Origin: Flavobacterium laiguense
GTDB lineage: Bacteria > Bacteroidota > Bacteroidia > Flavobacteriales > Flavobacteriaceae
Direction: 5' to 3'
Length of the DNA stretch: 64,000 bases
Assembly (NCBI RefSeq): GCF_003097655.1
Contig: NZ_QCZH01000004.1
Location: forward strand, 124,001 to 188,000
Shown here: piece by piece, positions 23,056 to 32,380 of the stretch
Layout: the number at the start of each line of letters is the position of its first letter
Position numbering within the stretch: position 1 is the stretch's first letter
Notes under the pieces: generated by a model
Told to the model about the DNA's origin: nothing
The model's input: the letters and a program-made list of their open reading frames with translations, nothing else
Database searches by the model: none
Translations under genes and position numbers: made by a program

Positions 23056-25380
23056 TTGAAAAAAACATCTAATTTATTCGCCCTATTGTTTTTGCTAACA
23101 ATTCCTCAAATTATTTTTGCACAAGACAAGAAACCCAAAGTAGTTTTAGTTTTGAGTGGTGGAGGTGCTAAAGGAGTTGCACATATTCCCCTTTTACAAG
23201 CATTAGACTCACTACACATTGTCCCTGACCTTATCGTTGGGAACAGTATGGGAAGTGTCATTGGAGGCCTATATGCCATGGGATATTCTGGTGACAGTAT
23301 CGAAAAAATAACCAAAAGTATCGATTGGGACAAACTTCTTGGAGGAAGTATGTCTCTAAAAAATGTTAGTGTTGAAGAGAAAAGTGAGTTTCAAAGATAT
23401 TTAGTCGGAATTGGCATAAAAGACGGAAAACCAACAAGCGTTGGCTCATTATTAAACGACCAAAACTTAAGAGAATATCTTTCAGAATTAACTTTTCCTG
23501 TTTACAATGTCAAAGATTTTGACAATCTTCCCATTCCATTTCGAGCAATGGCTACCGATGTAGTATATGGTAAAGAAATCATTCTTAGCAAAGGAAGTTT
23601 GGCCTTTGCCATGAGAGCGAGTATGTCCTTACCCGCTGTTTTCAAAACTATGCCTTATGAAGAAACGCTGTTGGTAGATGGAGGTGTAATGAATAACTTC
23701 CCAACTGATATTGCCAAACAAATGGGTGCCGACATTATCATTGGGAGTGATGTAGGAGGCGGAATGGAACCTAAAGACAAGCTAGACAATTTTGCAACCG
23801 TTTTGATACAAACCAGCATGTTTCCTAGCAACATAAAAGATCCTGAAAACCGTAAACTTTGTGACATCCTAGTTGACCACCTGCCTAACTTAAGATTTTC
23901 TACAGGTGACTTCAATAAAAGTAACGAAATTTATGACGATGGAAAAATCGCAACCGCCCTTAACCTAAATGCCTTGGCGACATTAGCAGAAAAACTAAAA
24001 GGTTTTAAACAACGTACTCACGAACTTCCACAGGTTGCCAACGAATTTGTCATCGACACTATTGTCTACAAAGGCATTAGCAAGGAAAACATGGCTTTGG
24101 TAATGGCTAGAACTAACATTAAGACCCATACGAAATACTCCACAAAAGACCTTGTCGGGGGTGTTGACAGAGCTATGGGGACCAACCTTTTTAGCCAAAT
24201 TACCTACAATAATTTTTTATATGATGGAGACAAAATAGGTTTCGTTTTCGAAGGCCATGAATATGCAAAAAATCAAGTCAATGCATCGCTCCATTACGAC
24301 ACCTATAGAGGTGTTGGATTAGTTCTTAATTATACTGCCAGAAACGTTCTTGCCCAATCTTCTCGCCTTATTGTTACCGCAGACATTGCAGAACAACCAA
24401 GAGCCAGAATAGATTTTCAGAAAAATTTCGGAAAAAACAAAGACTGGTGGTGGGGATCCGAACTCTATGGCGCATTCCTAAATCAGGAAATTTTCATAGA
24501 TGGAAAATCAGCAGACGATATGCTTTACAATGCTTTTGAATTCAACAATGAGGCAAACCGAAATTTGAATTCCTTAAAAAGCTACGCAGGACTTGGGTTA
24601 AACTACAATTACACTGAGGTAAAACCCAAAAATGACCCTAATTTAAATCCAAACGTTCTATCCCTCAACAATTATAATTTTGAAAATATAGAAATAAATG
24701 CACATTATTCCTATAACGATATGGACAAAGTTTTCTTTGCCACAAATGGAACGATTTTAAAAGCTAACATAAACCGTTCACTATTGAGTGACGTTAACAT
24801 AGTCTTTACGGACGCAAACTTAACTGATTTTTCGGGCCCAACAAACGGATTCACTAAACTAGGATTTGGAGTTGAAAAAAGAATGCAGCTAAAAAAGAAG
24901 ATTACCTACATAATGGGATTCGATGCTAACTTTATTTTTCAAGACAAACTCAAAGACAATAACGTTTCTTTTTCTGATTATGGTTATGCTGCAAAATATT
25001 TTCTTGGAGGTATTATCCCTACTTCCGGCAATAACCGCTTTTCATTCCCTGGGCTAAACGAAGACGAACTCAACGTAACTCAATTTATGGCTATAAAACT
25101 TGGAGCGCAGATTAACCCTATTGGCAAAATCTATCTAACTCCACATTTCAATATCGCATCCGTTGGCTTTACTAATTTTAACGAATACATAGGTGACGCT
25201 TTTTCTCCTAAAGGGAATTGGGATAACAGCAAAGAAGCCAGTCTTTTATTGTCAGGAGGAGCAGCTGCCTCTTATCAATCTATTTTAGGTCCTATTCATT
25301 TTGATGCTTCATGGATTAATAATATTGATAAAGTGAGATTATTTTTTAGCGTAGGGTTTTCATTCAATCCGTCTAATTAA
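23056..25380 (+). CDS. Patatin-like phospholipase with outer-membrane barrel (PlpD/RssA-BamA type)
   Basis: Signal peptide (to about residue 22, IIFAQ), then a patatin domain: oxyanion loop LSGGGAKG, nucleophile S64 in VGNSMGS, and partner D208 in LVDGGVMNN. A POTRA-like segment (around residues 330-410) and a C-terminal beta-barrel of the Omp85/BamA kind follow, ending FFSVGFSFNPSN. The architecture resembles PlpD, in which the barrel displays or releases the lipase. The start codon appears to be TTG (23056), since it gives a complete signal peptide. Transcribed alone. Confidence 0.9.
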   Translation: MKKTSNLFALLFLLTIPQIIFAQDKKPKVVLVLSGGGAKGVAHIPLLQALDSLHIVPDLIVGNSMGSVIGGLYAMGYSGDSIEKITKSIDWDKLLGGSMSLKNVSVEEKSEFQRYLVGIGIKDGKPTSVGSLLNDQNLREYLSELTFPVYNVKDFDNLPIPFRAMATDVVYGKEIILSKGSLAFAMRASMSLPAVFKTMPYEETLLVDGGVMNNFPTDIAKQMGADIIIGSDVGGGMEPKDKLDNFATVLIQTSMFPSNIKDPENRKLCDILVDHLPNLRFSTGDFNKSNEIYDDGKIATALNLNALATLAEKLKGFKQRTHELPQVANEFVIDTIVYKGISKENMALVMARTNIKTHTKYSTKDLVGGVDRAMGTNLFSQITYNNFLYDGDKIGFVFEGHEYAKNQVNASLHYDTYRGVGLVLNYTARNVLAQSSRLIVTADIAEQPRARIDFQKNFGKNKDWWWGSELYGAFLNQEIFIDGKSADDMLYNAFEFNNEANRNLNSLKSYAGLGLNYNYTEVKPKNDPNLNPNVLSLNNYNFENIEINAHYSYNDMDKVFFATNGTILKANINRSLLSDVNIVFTDANLTDFSGPTNGFTKLGFGVEKRMQLKKKITYIMGFDANFIFQDKLKDNNVSFSDYGYAAKYFLGGIIPTSGNNRFSFPGLNEDELNVTQFMAIKLGAQINPIGKIYLTPHFNIASVGFTNFNEYIGDAFSPKGNWDNSKEASLLLSGGAAASYQSILGPIHFDASWINNIDKVRLFFSVGFSFNPSN

Positions 25381-25428
25381 AAACATTTACAAAAAAAACA
25401 TCACTCGCTAAAAGCGACAATTTATTAC

Positions 25429-25462
25429 AACTGCCTCAAAATTATATTGCGAGGCAGTTTTT
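25429..25462 (+). terminator. Terminator after the patatin gene
   Basis: The arms aactgcctc and gaggcagtt with a 13-base loop, then a T-rich run, about 50 bases past the stop. The remainder of 25381-25607 shows no gene. Confidence 0.8.
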
Positions 25463-25607
25463 GTTTGCTTAAGCAACCCAGATGCTTTTTATAACCTATT
25501 AAAACATTCTGATCCTAACTAACATAATCCAAAATATGGATCAACCTAAATACAATTACACGCAAGGAATCAATTAATTATACATTCGATACATATCCAA
25601 AAACAAA

Positions 25608-25635
25608 AAAACCCGTTTCTTTCGAAACGGGTTTT
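25608..25635 (-). terminator. Terminator of the rplU-rpmA operon
   Basis: Hairpin aaaacccgttt...aaacgggtttt with a short loop, 24 bases beyond the rpmA stop, with T runs on the minus strand. Confidence 0.85.
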
Positions 25636-25658
25636 GTAATAATATAAAATCTTTATGA

Positions 25659-25919
25659 TTATGCTTCGAATGGAAGTATAGAAACATAAGATTTATTATC
25701 TTTTTTCTTTTGGAAGAAAACAACACCATCAACTCTTGCATGTAAAGTATGATCTTTACTAATGTAAACGTTTTCACCTGGATTATGTTTTGAACCTCTT
25801 TGTCTTACGATGATGTTCCCAGCAATAGCAGCTTGACCACCAAAAATCTTAACGCCTAAACGTTTTGATTCTGATTCTCTACCATTCTTAGAACTACCGA
25901 CACCTTTCTTGTGAGCCAT
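25659..25919 (-). CDS. rpmA: 50S ribosomal protein L27 (bL27)
   Basis: Large-subunit protein whose N-terminus reaches toward the peptidyl transferase centre. [20 protein letters not shown] is the classic start, without the N-terminal extension that is processed in Firmicutes. The body [20 protein letters not shown] and [10 protein letters not shown] is typical. Follows rplU by 22 bases in the usual order. Confidence 0.98.
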   Translation of the reverse strand: MAHKKGVGSSKNGRESESKRLGVKIFGGQAAIAGNIIVRQRGSKHNPGENVYISKDHTLHARVDGVVFFQKKKDNKSYVSILPFEA

Positions 25920-25941
25920 GACGTATTAGTTTATTTTGTTA

Positions 25942-26370
25942 TTATTCTTGTGTATCTTCTTTTTTAGCTTTTGGAGCTTTTTTTACTTTAGGAGCTACTG
26001 CTTCTTCTGTAGTTGCTTCAACTGCTGCTTTTTTTGGAGCTGCTTTTTTAGCTGTTCCACCTGCAGTAATACCTTCAATTACAATTTGAGTAAGATATTG
26101 TCTGTGACCATTTCTCTTTTTGTATCCTTTTCTTCTTTTCTTTTTGAAAATGATAACTTTATCTCCTTTTAAGTGTTGTAACACTTTAGCTTCTACTGAA
26201 GCACCTTCTATAGCTGGGGCGCCTATTGAGATTGAACCGTTATCATCAACCAAATAAACTTTATCAAAAGAAACTTTTGATCCTTCTTCATTTGTCAAAC
26301 GATTAACGTAAACCTTTAGGTCTTTGCTTACTTTAAACTGTTGCCCTGCTATCTCTACGATTGCATACAT
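25942..26370 (-). CDS. rplU: 50S ribosomal protein L21 (bL21) with C-terminal extension
   Basis: The first 100 residues are normal L21 (MYAIVEIAGQQFKVSKDLKV ... KRRKGYKKRNGHRQYLTQI). A low-complexity Ala/Lys-rich tail of about 40 residues (AAPKKAAVEATTEE, KVKKAPKAKKEDTQE) follows, a feature seen in Bacteroidota L21. First gene of the rplU-rpmA operon. Confidence 0.98.
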   Translation of the reverse strand: MYAIVEIAGQQFKVSKDLKVYVNRLTNEEGSKVSFDKVYLVDDNGSISIGAPAIEGASVEAKVLQHLKGDKVIIFKKKRRKGYKKRNGHRQYLTQIVIEGITAGGTAKKAAPKKAAVEATTEEAVAPKVKKAPKAKKEDTQE

Positions 26371-26400
26371 ACTGAATTGTTTTAATAATTTTTAAGGTTG

Positions 26401-26430
26401 CAAATATACAATTAAATATTTACCTCGCAA
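26401..26430 (-). promoter_or_regulatory. rplU promoter
   Basis: On the minus strand TTG (26430-26428) and TATATTTG (26408-26401) are 19 bases apart, matching the Bacteroidota pattern of TTG and TAnnTTTG boxes. The -7 box lies about 31 bases before the rplU ATG. Confidence 0.7.
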
Positions 26431-26633
26431 TCCTTTAACCAAAAAAATAATCATATTAATTTCAGACTCTAAACGGCGTATTTTCAGACACATCAATTCA
26501 CTAATCTCACAAAAAAGCATTAAAAAAACAACAAAAGTAGATTTTACTTACATAGAAAGCGCGAAAAAAGGTATTTTTGACGTAACAACAATCTATTTTC
26601 TATTACTAATCGAAAATAAAATTATTAATCTCT

Positions 26634-27959
26634 ATGAAAAAATCAATAATGATGTTAAGTGCTACATTAATGCTTGGAGGCGTTGCAAGCGCCCAAAAAG
26701 TAGCTTTCGAAGAATACGATTTAGATAACGGCATGCACGTTATTTTGCACCATGACGCTTCGGCTCCTGTTGTGATTACCTCTGTTATGTATCATGTTGG
26801 TGCCAAAGACGAGAATCCGGATCGTACCGGTTTTGCACACTTTTTCGAACACTTATTATTTGAAGGAACCGAAAACATCAAAAGAGGCGAATGGTTTAAG
26901 ATTGTCACTTCAAACGGAGGCACAAATAATGCCAACACTACCGATGACAGAACCTATTATTACGAAATATTCCCATCAAACAATTTAGAATTGGGACTAT
27001 GGATGGAATCTGAAAGATTAATGCATCCGATAATCAACAAAATTGGGGTTGACACTCAAAACGAAGTAGTAAAAGAAGAAAAAAGAACCAGCTACGATAA
27101 CAGACCCTACGGAAACATACTGGCTGCCGTAAAAGAAAACATGTTCAAAAACCACCCGTATCGATGGACAACCATTGGAGCAATGAAAGATTTGGATGCC
27201 GCTACCCTTGATGAATTTCAAGCCTTCAACAAGAAATTCTACTTACCAAACAATGCCGTTTTAGTTGTTGCAGGTGACTTTGAAAAGAAACAAGCCAAAG
27301 AATGGATTCAAAAATACTTTGGGCCAATTGCAAAAGGTGAAGTAGTTCCTAAAAAAACCTACCTAGAAGAGCCTATTACTCAAACAATCAAAGCAACCTA
27401 CGAAGACCCTAACATTCAAATTCCGATGTTGGTAGCCTCCTACCGTACCCCTTCTATGAAAACCAGAGACGCAAGAGTATTAGACTTAATCTCTTCGTAT
27501 CTAAGCGACGGTAAAAGTTCTAAATTATACAAAAAAGTAGTAGATGATAAAAAAATGGCTTTACAAGTTGGAGCAGTAGGTTTCAGTCAAGAAGATTACG
27601 GAATGTATATATTATATGGTTTACCAATGGGAACTTTCACTACGACTGACGTCCTAAAAGAAATCGACGAAGAAATTGTAAAAATCCAAACCGATTTGAT
27701 TTCCGAAAACGACTATCAAAAACTACAAAACAAGTTTGATAATAACTTTGTAGACACCAACTCTACTATAGAAGGAATTGCCAATAACCTTGCATCTTAC
27801 TATCTACTTTACAAAGATGTAAATCTAATCAATACAGAAATCGAACTGTACCATTCTATTACTCGTGAAGAAATAAGAGCCGTTGCCAAAAAATACCTAA
27901 ATCCAAACCAACGTTTACTTTTAGATTATATCCCAGCCAAAGCAAAACCTCTTAACTAA
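26634..27959 (+). CDS. M16 family zinc peptidase, active subunit
   Basis: Exported pitrilysin-type protease (signal peptide MKKSIMMLSATLMLGGVASA). The inverted zinc motif HxxEH is at H69-H73 (FAHFFEHLLFEG), and the third ligand is probably in NEVVKEEKRT about 76 residues on. It is followed 13 bases later by an M16 gene without the motif, forming the active/inactive pair usual in such periplasmic proteases. The substrate is unknown. Confidence 0.93.
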   Translation: MKKSIMMLSATLMLGGVASAQKVAFEEYDLDNGMHVILHHDASAPVVITSVMYHVGAKDENPDRTGFAHFFEHLLFEGTENIKRGEWFKIVTSNGGTNNANTTDDRTYYYEIFPSNNLELGLWMESERLMHPIINKIGVDTQNEVVKEEKRTSYDNRPYGNILAAVKENMFKNHPYRWTTIGAMKDLDAATLDEFQAFNKKFYLPNNAVLVVAGDFEKKQAKEWIQKYFGPIAKGEVVPKKTYLEEPITQTIKATYEDPNIQIPMLVASYRTPSMKTRDARVLDLISSYLSDGKSSKLYKKVVDDKKMALQVGAVGFSQEDYGMYILYGLPMGTFTTTDVLKEIDEEIVKIQTDLISENDYQKLQNKFDNNFVDTNSTIEGIANNLASYYLLYKDVNLINTEIELYHSITREEIRAVAKKYLNPNQRLLLDYIPAKAKPLN

Positions 27960-27972
27960 ACAAACCGATATC

Positions 27973-30021
27973 ATGAAAAAAATAAATATAGTATTCATCC
28001 TTTTATTACTAACAGGAATCATGCAAGCACAAGATCGCACGCAACCCAAGCCCGGTAAATCACCCGTAATAAATATCAAAAAACCACAAACATTTGTTTT
28101 GGCCAATGGTATGAAAGTATTGGTTGTAGAAAATCACAAATTACCAAGAGCCTCATTTAACCTAACGCTAGACAACGCACCATTTGCAGAAGGAAACAAA
28201 AAAGGAGTAGATGAGTTAACCAGTAACTTAATTGGTAATGGCAGCAAAAAAACAACAAAAGTAGCCTTCAATGAAGAAATTGACTTTTTGGGAGCCGAAA
28301 TCAATTTTAGTTCTCATGGAGCAACAGCCAATTCGCTTTCTAAATACAGCGGAAGAATTTTAGAACTGATGGCCGAAGGAGCCTTAAACCCAAATTTCAC
28401 TCAAGAAGAATTTGACAAAGAAAAAGCCAAATTAATTGAAGGGATGAAATCCGAAGAAAAAAGCGTTCCAGCAATTGCAGGCCGTGTAGTAGATGCATTA
28501 GCCTATGGCAAAAACCACCCTTCTGGAGAGTTTATGACAGAAGCAACATTAAATAACATAACTCTAGCAGATGTAGAAGCCAATTACCACAATTACTTCG
28601 TTCCAGAGAATGCTTATTTAGTAATTATTGGAGACATTAAATACAACAATGTAAAAGTAGCCGTTGAAAAACTATTTGGTACTTGGGAGAAAAGAAGCAC
28701 TCCAAAAACATCGTATGATGCTCCCGCAAATGTTTCGAATCTACAAATTAACTTGGTAGATGTACCCAATGCGGTTCAGTCTGAAATCACATTGGTTAAT
28801 ACTGTGAATTTAAAAATGAGAGACCCTGATTTTTTCCCAGCTGTAATTGCCAATCAAATCCTTGGAGGTGATTTCAATAGTTATTTGAACATGAATTTAC
28901 GTGAAAAACACGCTTGGACGTATGGCGCAAGATCGAACGTAGGAGCTGGAAAATACACTACCAAATTCTTCGCAAAATCTGCCGTTAGAAATGCCGTTAC
29001 TGATAGTGCCGTAGTAGAATTTGTAAAAGAAATAAAAAGAATAAGAGCAGAAAAAGTAACTGAAGAAGTGCTTAAAACTGTTAAAGCAGGTTATATTGGA
29101 AGATTTGTAATGCAAGTTGAGAAACCTCAAACTGTAGCTCGATATGCATTGAATATAGAAACCGAAAAACTCCCTGCCGATTTTTACGAGAAATACATCC
29201 AAACCATTAACGCTGTAACAACCGATGATGTATTGCGCGTGGCCAACAAATATTTCTTGATCAACAATATGCGAATTGTAATTGCCGGAAAAGGATCTGA
29301 GATTGCACCTGGACTAGAAAAACTAAAAATCCCAATGTTCTATTTTGACAAATACGGAACCCCTGTCGAAAAACCAGTATTGAAGAAAGAAATCCCTGCA
29401 GGCATCACTGCCAAAAATGTATTTGAAAATTACATCAAAGCCATTGGAGGAGAGAAAGCAGTTGCAACTGTAAAATCTATCGCTATGGTAGGATCAACAT
29501 CTATCCCACAGGCTCCGGCGCCATTAACATACACTTCAAAAATGGACTCCAAAGGAAATTCAATGGTAGAAATCGCCATGGGTGCCATGAGCATGATGAA
29601 ACAGGTAATCAACCAAAAAGGAGCTTACGCCGTACAGCAAGGACAACGCAAAGACTTTACCGGAGCTGAATTGGCCGAAATGAAAGCATCCGCCACTCCC
29701 TTCGAAGAGGTACTTTTGTTAAAAAACCCAGCATTGACCATTGACCGAATCGAAACCATAAACGGAAACGATACTTTTGCCATCAAAAATGGAAAAAACA
29801 CGTATTTCTACGACACCAAAACTGGGCTAAAACTAGCCGAATCCAAAATCGTAGAACAAGGTGGACAAACGGTGACAGTAACCACTAATTTTGCCGATTA
29901 CAAAGAAGTAAAAAGCGTAAAAGTCCCATTTAATATCATTCAAAATGTAGGTATCGAATTGGACATCAAAATGTCTGAAATCACCATCAATGAAGGAGTA
30001 AAAGACACCGATTTTCAATAA
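27973..30021 (+). CDS. M16 family protein, non-catalytic subunit with C-terminal extension
   Basis: Signal peptide, then an M16 fold in which the zinc motif is absent: the corresponding place reads KGVDELTSNLIGNGS. The family's R/Y region (NLREKHAWTYGARSNVG) is kept, as in the partner subunit of mitochondrial-type M16 dimers. After residue about 480 comes an extra domain of about 200 residues (NYIKAIGGEKAVATVKSIAM ... NKNTYFYD-like), resembling LolA-like beta sheets seen in outer membrane lipoprotein handling. It likely completes the chamber of the preceding protease. Confidence 0.9.
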   Translation: MKKINIVFILLLLTGIMQAQDRTQPKPGKSPVINIKKPQTFVLANGMKVLVVENHKLPRASFNLTLDNAPFAEGNKKGVDELTSNLIGNGSKKTTKVAFNEEIDFLGAEINFSSHGATANSLSKYSGRILELMAEGALNPNFTQEEFDKEKAKLIEGMKSEEKSVPAIAGRVVDALAYGKNHPSGEFMTEATLNNITLADVEANYHNYFVPENAYLVIIGDIKYNNVKVAVEKLFGTWEKRSTPKTSYDAPANVSNLQINLVDVPNAVQSEITLVNTVNLKMRDPDFFPAVIANQILGGDFNSYLNMNLREKHAWTYGARSNVGAGKYTTKFFAKSAVRNAVTDSAVVEFVKEIKRIRAEKVTEEVLKTVKAGYIGRFVMQVEKPQTVARYALNIETEKLPADFYEKYIQTINAVTTDDVLRVANKYFLINNMRIVIAGKGSEIAPGLEKLKIPMFYFDKYGTPVEKPVLKKEIPAGITAKNVFENYIKAIGGEKAVATVKSIAMVGSTSIPQAPAPLTYTSKMDSKGNSMVEIAMGAMSMMKQVINQKGAYAVQQGQRKDFTGAELAEMKASATPFEEVLLLKNPALTIDRIETINGNDTFAIKNGKNTYFYDTKTGLKLAESKIVEQGGQTVTVTTNFADYKEVKSVKVPFNIIQNVGIELDIKMSEITINEGVKDTDFQ

Positions 30022-30042
30022 TCGTAACTTTCCTTACCTCAC

Positions 30043-30073
30043 AAAAGACTGTCTTAATCGGCAGTCTTTTTTT
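30043..30073 (+). terminator. Terminator of the M16 operon
   Basis: aaaagactg and cagtctttt with a 10-base loop, followed by T residues, 22 bases after the stop. Confidence 0.85.
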
Positions 30074-30093
30074 TATTTTAGATTAATATGATT

Positions 30094-30279
30094 GCTGATT
30101 TTTGATTAACGATTTTTGATTTCAGATGTGACACCCACACTAAAATAGACAATCTTATTATTTACCAACACTAAATTTAAAAGGGTGCACGACAAATTGC
30201 ATTTCTTAGTTTTTTTAAAGAAGGTTTTTGTCGTGCACCCAATCTAAAATCTAAAATCTTCAATCTAAAATTTAGGGAA
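30094..30279. repeat. Spacer with leader-type repeats and a 14-bp inverted repeat
   Basis: A copy of the gatttttgattaacgatttt-type repeat is at 30094-30126. Then the arms gggtgcacgacaaa (30183-30196) and tttgtcgtgcaccc (30227-30240) enclose 30 bases, and aatctaaaatcttcaatct-type repeats end at 30275. The inverted repeat is perfect and is not followed by a T run in either direction. Confidence 0.65.
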
Positions 30280-31146
30280 CTACTTTTTAGCTGATAAATA
30301 AACCCCAATCAAAATTACAAAAGCACCAATAAACTGAACAAACGTGAGCATTTCATTATCCAACAACCCCCAAAAGAAAGCCACAACAGGAATTAAATAG
30401 GTAACCGATGTAGCAAAAACAGGCGATGAAATCTGAATCAGCTTAAAGAAAATAATATTCGCAATTCCGGTACCTAACACTCCCAAAACCAATATAAACA
30501 AAAGGGAATGTTGCACCTCAACAGCATGGATTACATCAAAAAATCCGGTGAAAAATAAAATTAAAGAAGCCGGCACAAGCAATACCGCAAAATTTCCGGT
30601 GGTAATGCTTAACGGACTCAAATCTGGCAGAAATCTTTTAATCAAATTGACATTTGTAGCATAACACACAGAGGCTATGACAACCAGAATCGCATAATAA
30701 TAATTTTGTTCCGGATGATGAATCGCACCATTCAAAATCAACAAAGCACTCCCTATTAGACCAATTAGTACTCCAAAAACCTGATTCCTTCTGAACTGCA
30801 ATCCAAAAGCCAAAGCTCCAAGCACTAATGTATTTAACGGTGTCAGCGAATTAAGAATTGAGCTTACCGAACTATCTATTTGGGTTTGTGCAATAGCAAA
30901 AAGATAAGCCGGTATAAACGTTCCAAATACAGAAGTCAATGCAACAAATTTCCATTGATGGCGTGGGATTTTAACCAAACTTTTAAACCCAATTAAAAGC
31001 AGAAAAAGAGCCGCAAAAATAATTCGCAAAGACCCCAATTGAAAAGCGGTCAATCCGATTAAACCCTTTTTTATCAATATAAACGAACTCCCCCAAATTA
31101 AGGCAAGCACCGTCAAATAAACCCACTTCAACTGCTTTGACATCAT
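30280..31146 (-). CDS. EamA/DMT superfamily transporter
   Basis: Inner membrane protein of 288 residues with two EamA repeats and about ten hydrophobic segments; ALIWGSSFILIKKGL at the N-terminus and FWGLLDNEMLTFVQFIGAFVI near the end are typical. Such carriers export amino acids or other metabolites; the substrate cannot be told. Divergent from the metal-binding lipoprotein gene. Confidence 0.9.
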   Translation of the reverse strand: MMSKQLKWVYLTVLALIWGSSFILIKKGLIGLTAFQLGSLRIIFAALFLLLIGFKSLVKIPRHQWKFVALTSVFGTFIPAYLFAIAQTQIDSSVSSILNSLTPLNTLVLGALAFGLQFRRNQVFGVLIGLIGSALLILNGAIHHPEQNYYYAILVVIASVCYATNVNLIKRFLPDLSPLSITTGNFAVLLVPASLILFFTGFFDVIHAVEVQHSLLFILVLGVLGTGIANIIFFKLIQISSPVFATSVTYLIPVVAFFWGLLDNEMLTFVQFIGAFVILIGVYLSAKK

Positions 31147-31246
31147 AAACGCTATTTTGATGCAAAATTGTAATAAATTTAGAAACTACAGCTGCTTTTT
31201 TTATTAATTTTGCAATCCAACATCCGAAACTTAAAAACTTATTATA

Positions 31247-31627
31247 ATGAATTTTACAAAATCAATCGCAATTATAGCGCTTTCAGGCTTACTTTTTGCA
31301 AGCTGTAAAGACAACAAGGCAGAAGTAAAACCAGAAACTGCTTCAAAGGAAACTGCAGCACCAAAAGTTAAAAAAGAAATTGCAGCCGTAAATCTTCAAA
31401 CCGCAAGCTTTACTGTAGAAGGAATGACTTGCACCATCGGTTGTGCCAAAACCATACAAGAAGAATTAACAGACTTAGACGGTGTACAAACTGCCAAAGT
31501 AGATTTTGACAAAAAACTGGCTACCGTAACTTTTGACAAAACCGTTCAAACTCCAGAAAGCTTAACCAAAGTGGTTCAAGCTACCGGAGACGGAAAGACA
31601 TACAAGGTTTCGAATATGAAGTCGTAA
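31247..31627 (+). CDS. Lipoprotein with heavy-metal-associated (HMA) domain
   Basis: Signal peptide with lipobox LFASC (C20), a charged linker rich in K, E and A, and a single HMA fold (residues about 52-122). The metal loop is GMTCTIGCAK, so the cysteines are C62 and C66, spaced by three residues rather than the usual two. This spacing is, I believe, common in flavobacterial relatives. A periplasmic copper- or mercury-binding role is likely. TAATTTTG (31205-31212) could be its -7 box. Confidence 0.88.
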   Translation: MNFTKSIAIIALSGLLFASCKDNKAEVKPETASKETAAPKVKKEIAAVNLQTASFTVEGMTCTIGCAKTIQEELTDLDGVQTAKVDFDKKLATVTFDKTVQTPESLTKVVQATGDGKTYKVSNMKS

Positions 31628-31646
31628 ACAGACAGATTTCCTATAC

Positions 31647-31682
31647 AAAAAAAGCATTCGTCGTTGGGCGAATGCTTTTTTT
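31647..31682 (+). terminator. Terminator of the HMA lipoprotein gene
   Basis: aaaaaaagcattcg and cgaatgcttttttt with an 8-base loop. Confidence 0.9.
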
Positions 31683-31704
31683 ATCGGTATCTCAGAACGA
31701 ATCA

Positions 31705-31800
31705 ATGTTTACAATCGTATCTAAAATCCGCGCTAATCAGTTTGATCCGTATAATCCGTGAGCCATTTCGTCTGCTAGAAACTATTTCTGGCAAGCATTT
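31705..31800. repeat. 'aatccgcgctaatcag...gatccgtataatccgtg' spacer repeat
   Basis: Spacer text related to the repeat at 1966-2060. No gene. Confidence 0.4.
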
Positions 31801-31809
31801 TTTACTCTA

Positions 31810-32373
31810 TTACTTCCACTTCAAAGTTTCCATCAGGCGCTGCATATCATTTTTTATATAACTCGCCGCAGGCATAATGGAATCAAAATTGGGTTTGGCA
31901 TAAAAATAAACCGAACCCGTTACAAAATGCTTAATACTATCGGTAACATAAAATTGAGAATTGGTAGCTGCATTTCCATCTACTTGATAAAACATCCCGT
32001 ACACTTTATGATCTGGATTTATAAAGGGTTGCTCCAGAATATCATCTGCTTTTATAACGTGCTCGTAAGTCAATTTTTGAGCGTCTTTCAATAACTTTTT
32101 GATGTCATTATTCACTGGTTTATAGGTCAGGTAAATAGTCGCTTTCATTTTGGGATAATTGATCGAAAACCCACAATTCTTATCTTCTTTGATCACTGCT
32201 TTTGAATTCATTTCAAAAACAAAAGGACAATTTCCCTTAAAATCCACATACTCTGCTTCTGGGTAATCCAGGCGTAAATAACTGGCCGGCTTTGGCAATA
32301 CATCATCTTTACATCCAAATACGGCAAAAAATAATGTGAAAAGCGTAACTATTACAATCGTTTTTTTAAGCAT
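31810..32373 (-). CDS. gldD: Gliding motility lipoprotein GldD
   Basis: Essential for gliding and type IX secretion in Flavobacterium johnsoniae by genetics, with unknown exact role. Lipobox with C21 (FFAVFGCKDDVLPKP), then a domain of about 165 residues with YLRLDYPEAEYVDF and SVYFYAKPNFDSIMPAASYI. The start is the ATG at 32373; an upstream TTG in frame lies inside gldE. Spacing from gldE is seven bases, and the ssb-gldE-gldD order is conserved in Flavobacteria. Confidence 0.95.
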   Translation of the reverse strand: MLKKTIVIVTLFTLFFAVFGCKDDVLPKPASYLRLDYPEAEYVDFKGNCPFVFEMNSKAVIKEDKNCGFSINYPKMKATIYLTYKPVNNDIKKLLKDAQKLTYEHVIKADDILEQPFINPDHKVYGMFYQVDGNAATNSQFYVTDSIKHFVTGSVYFYAKPNFDSIMPAASYIKNDMQRLMETLKWK

Positions 32374-32380
32374 TTTAATT

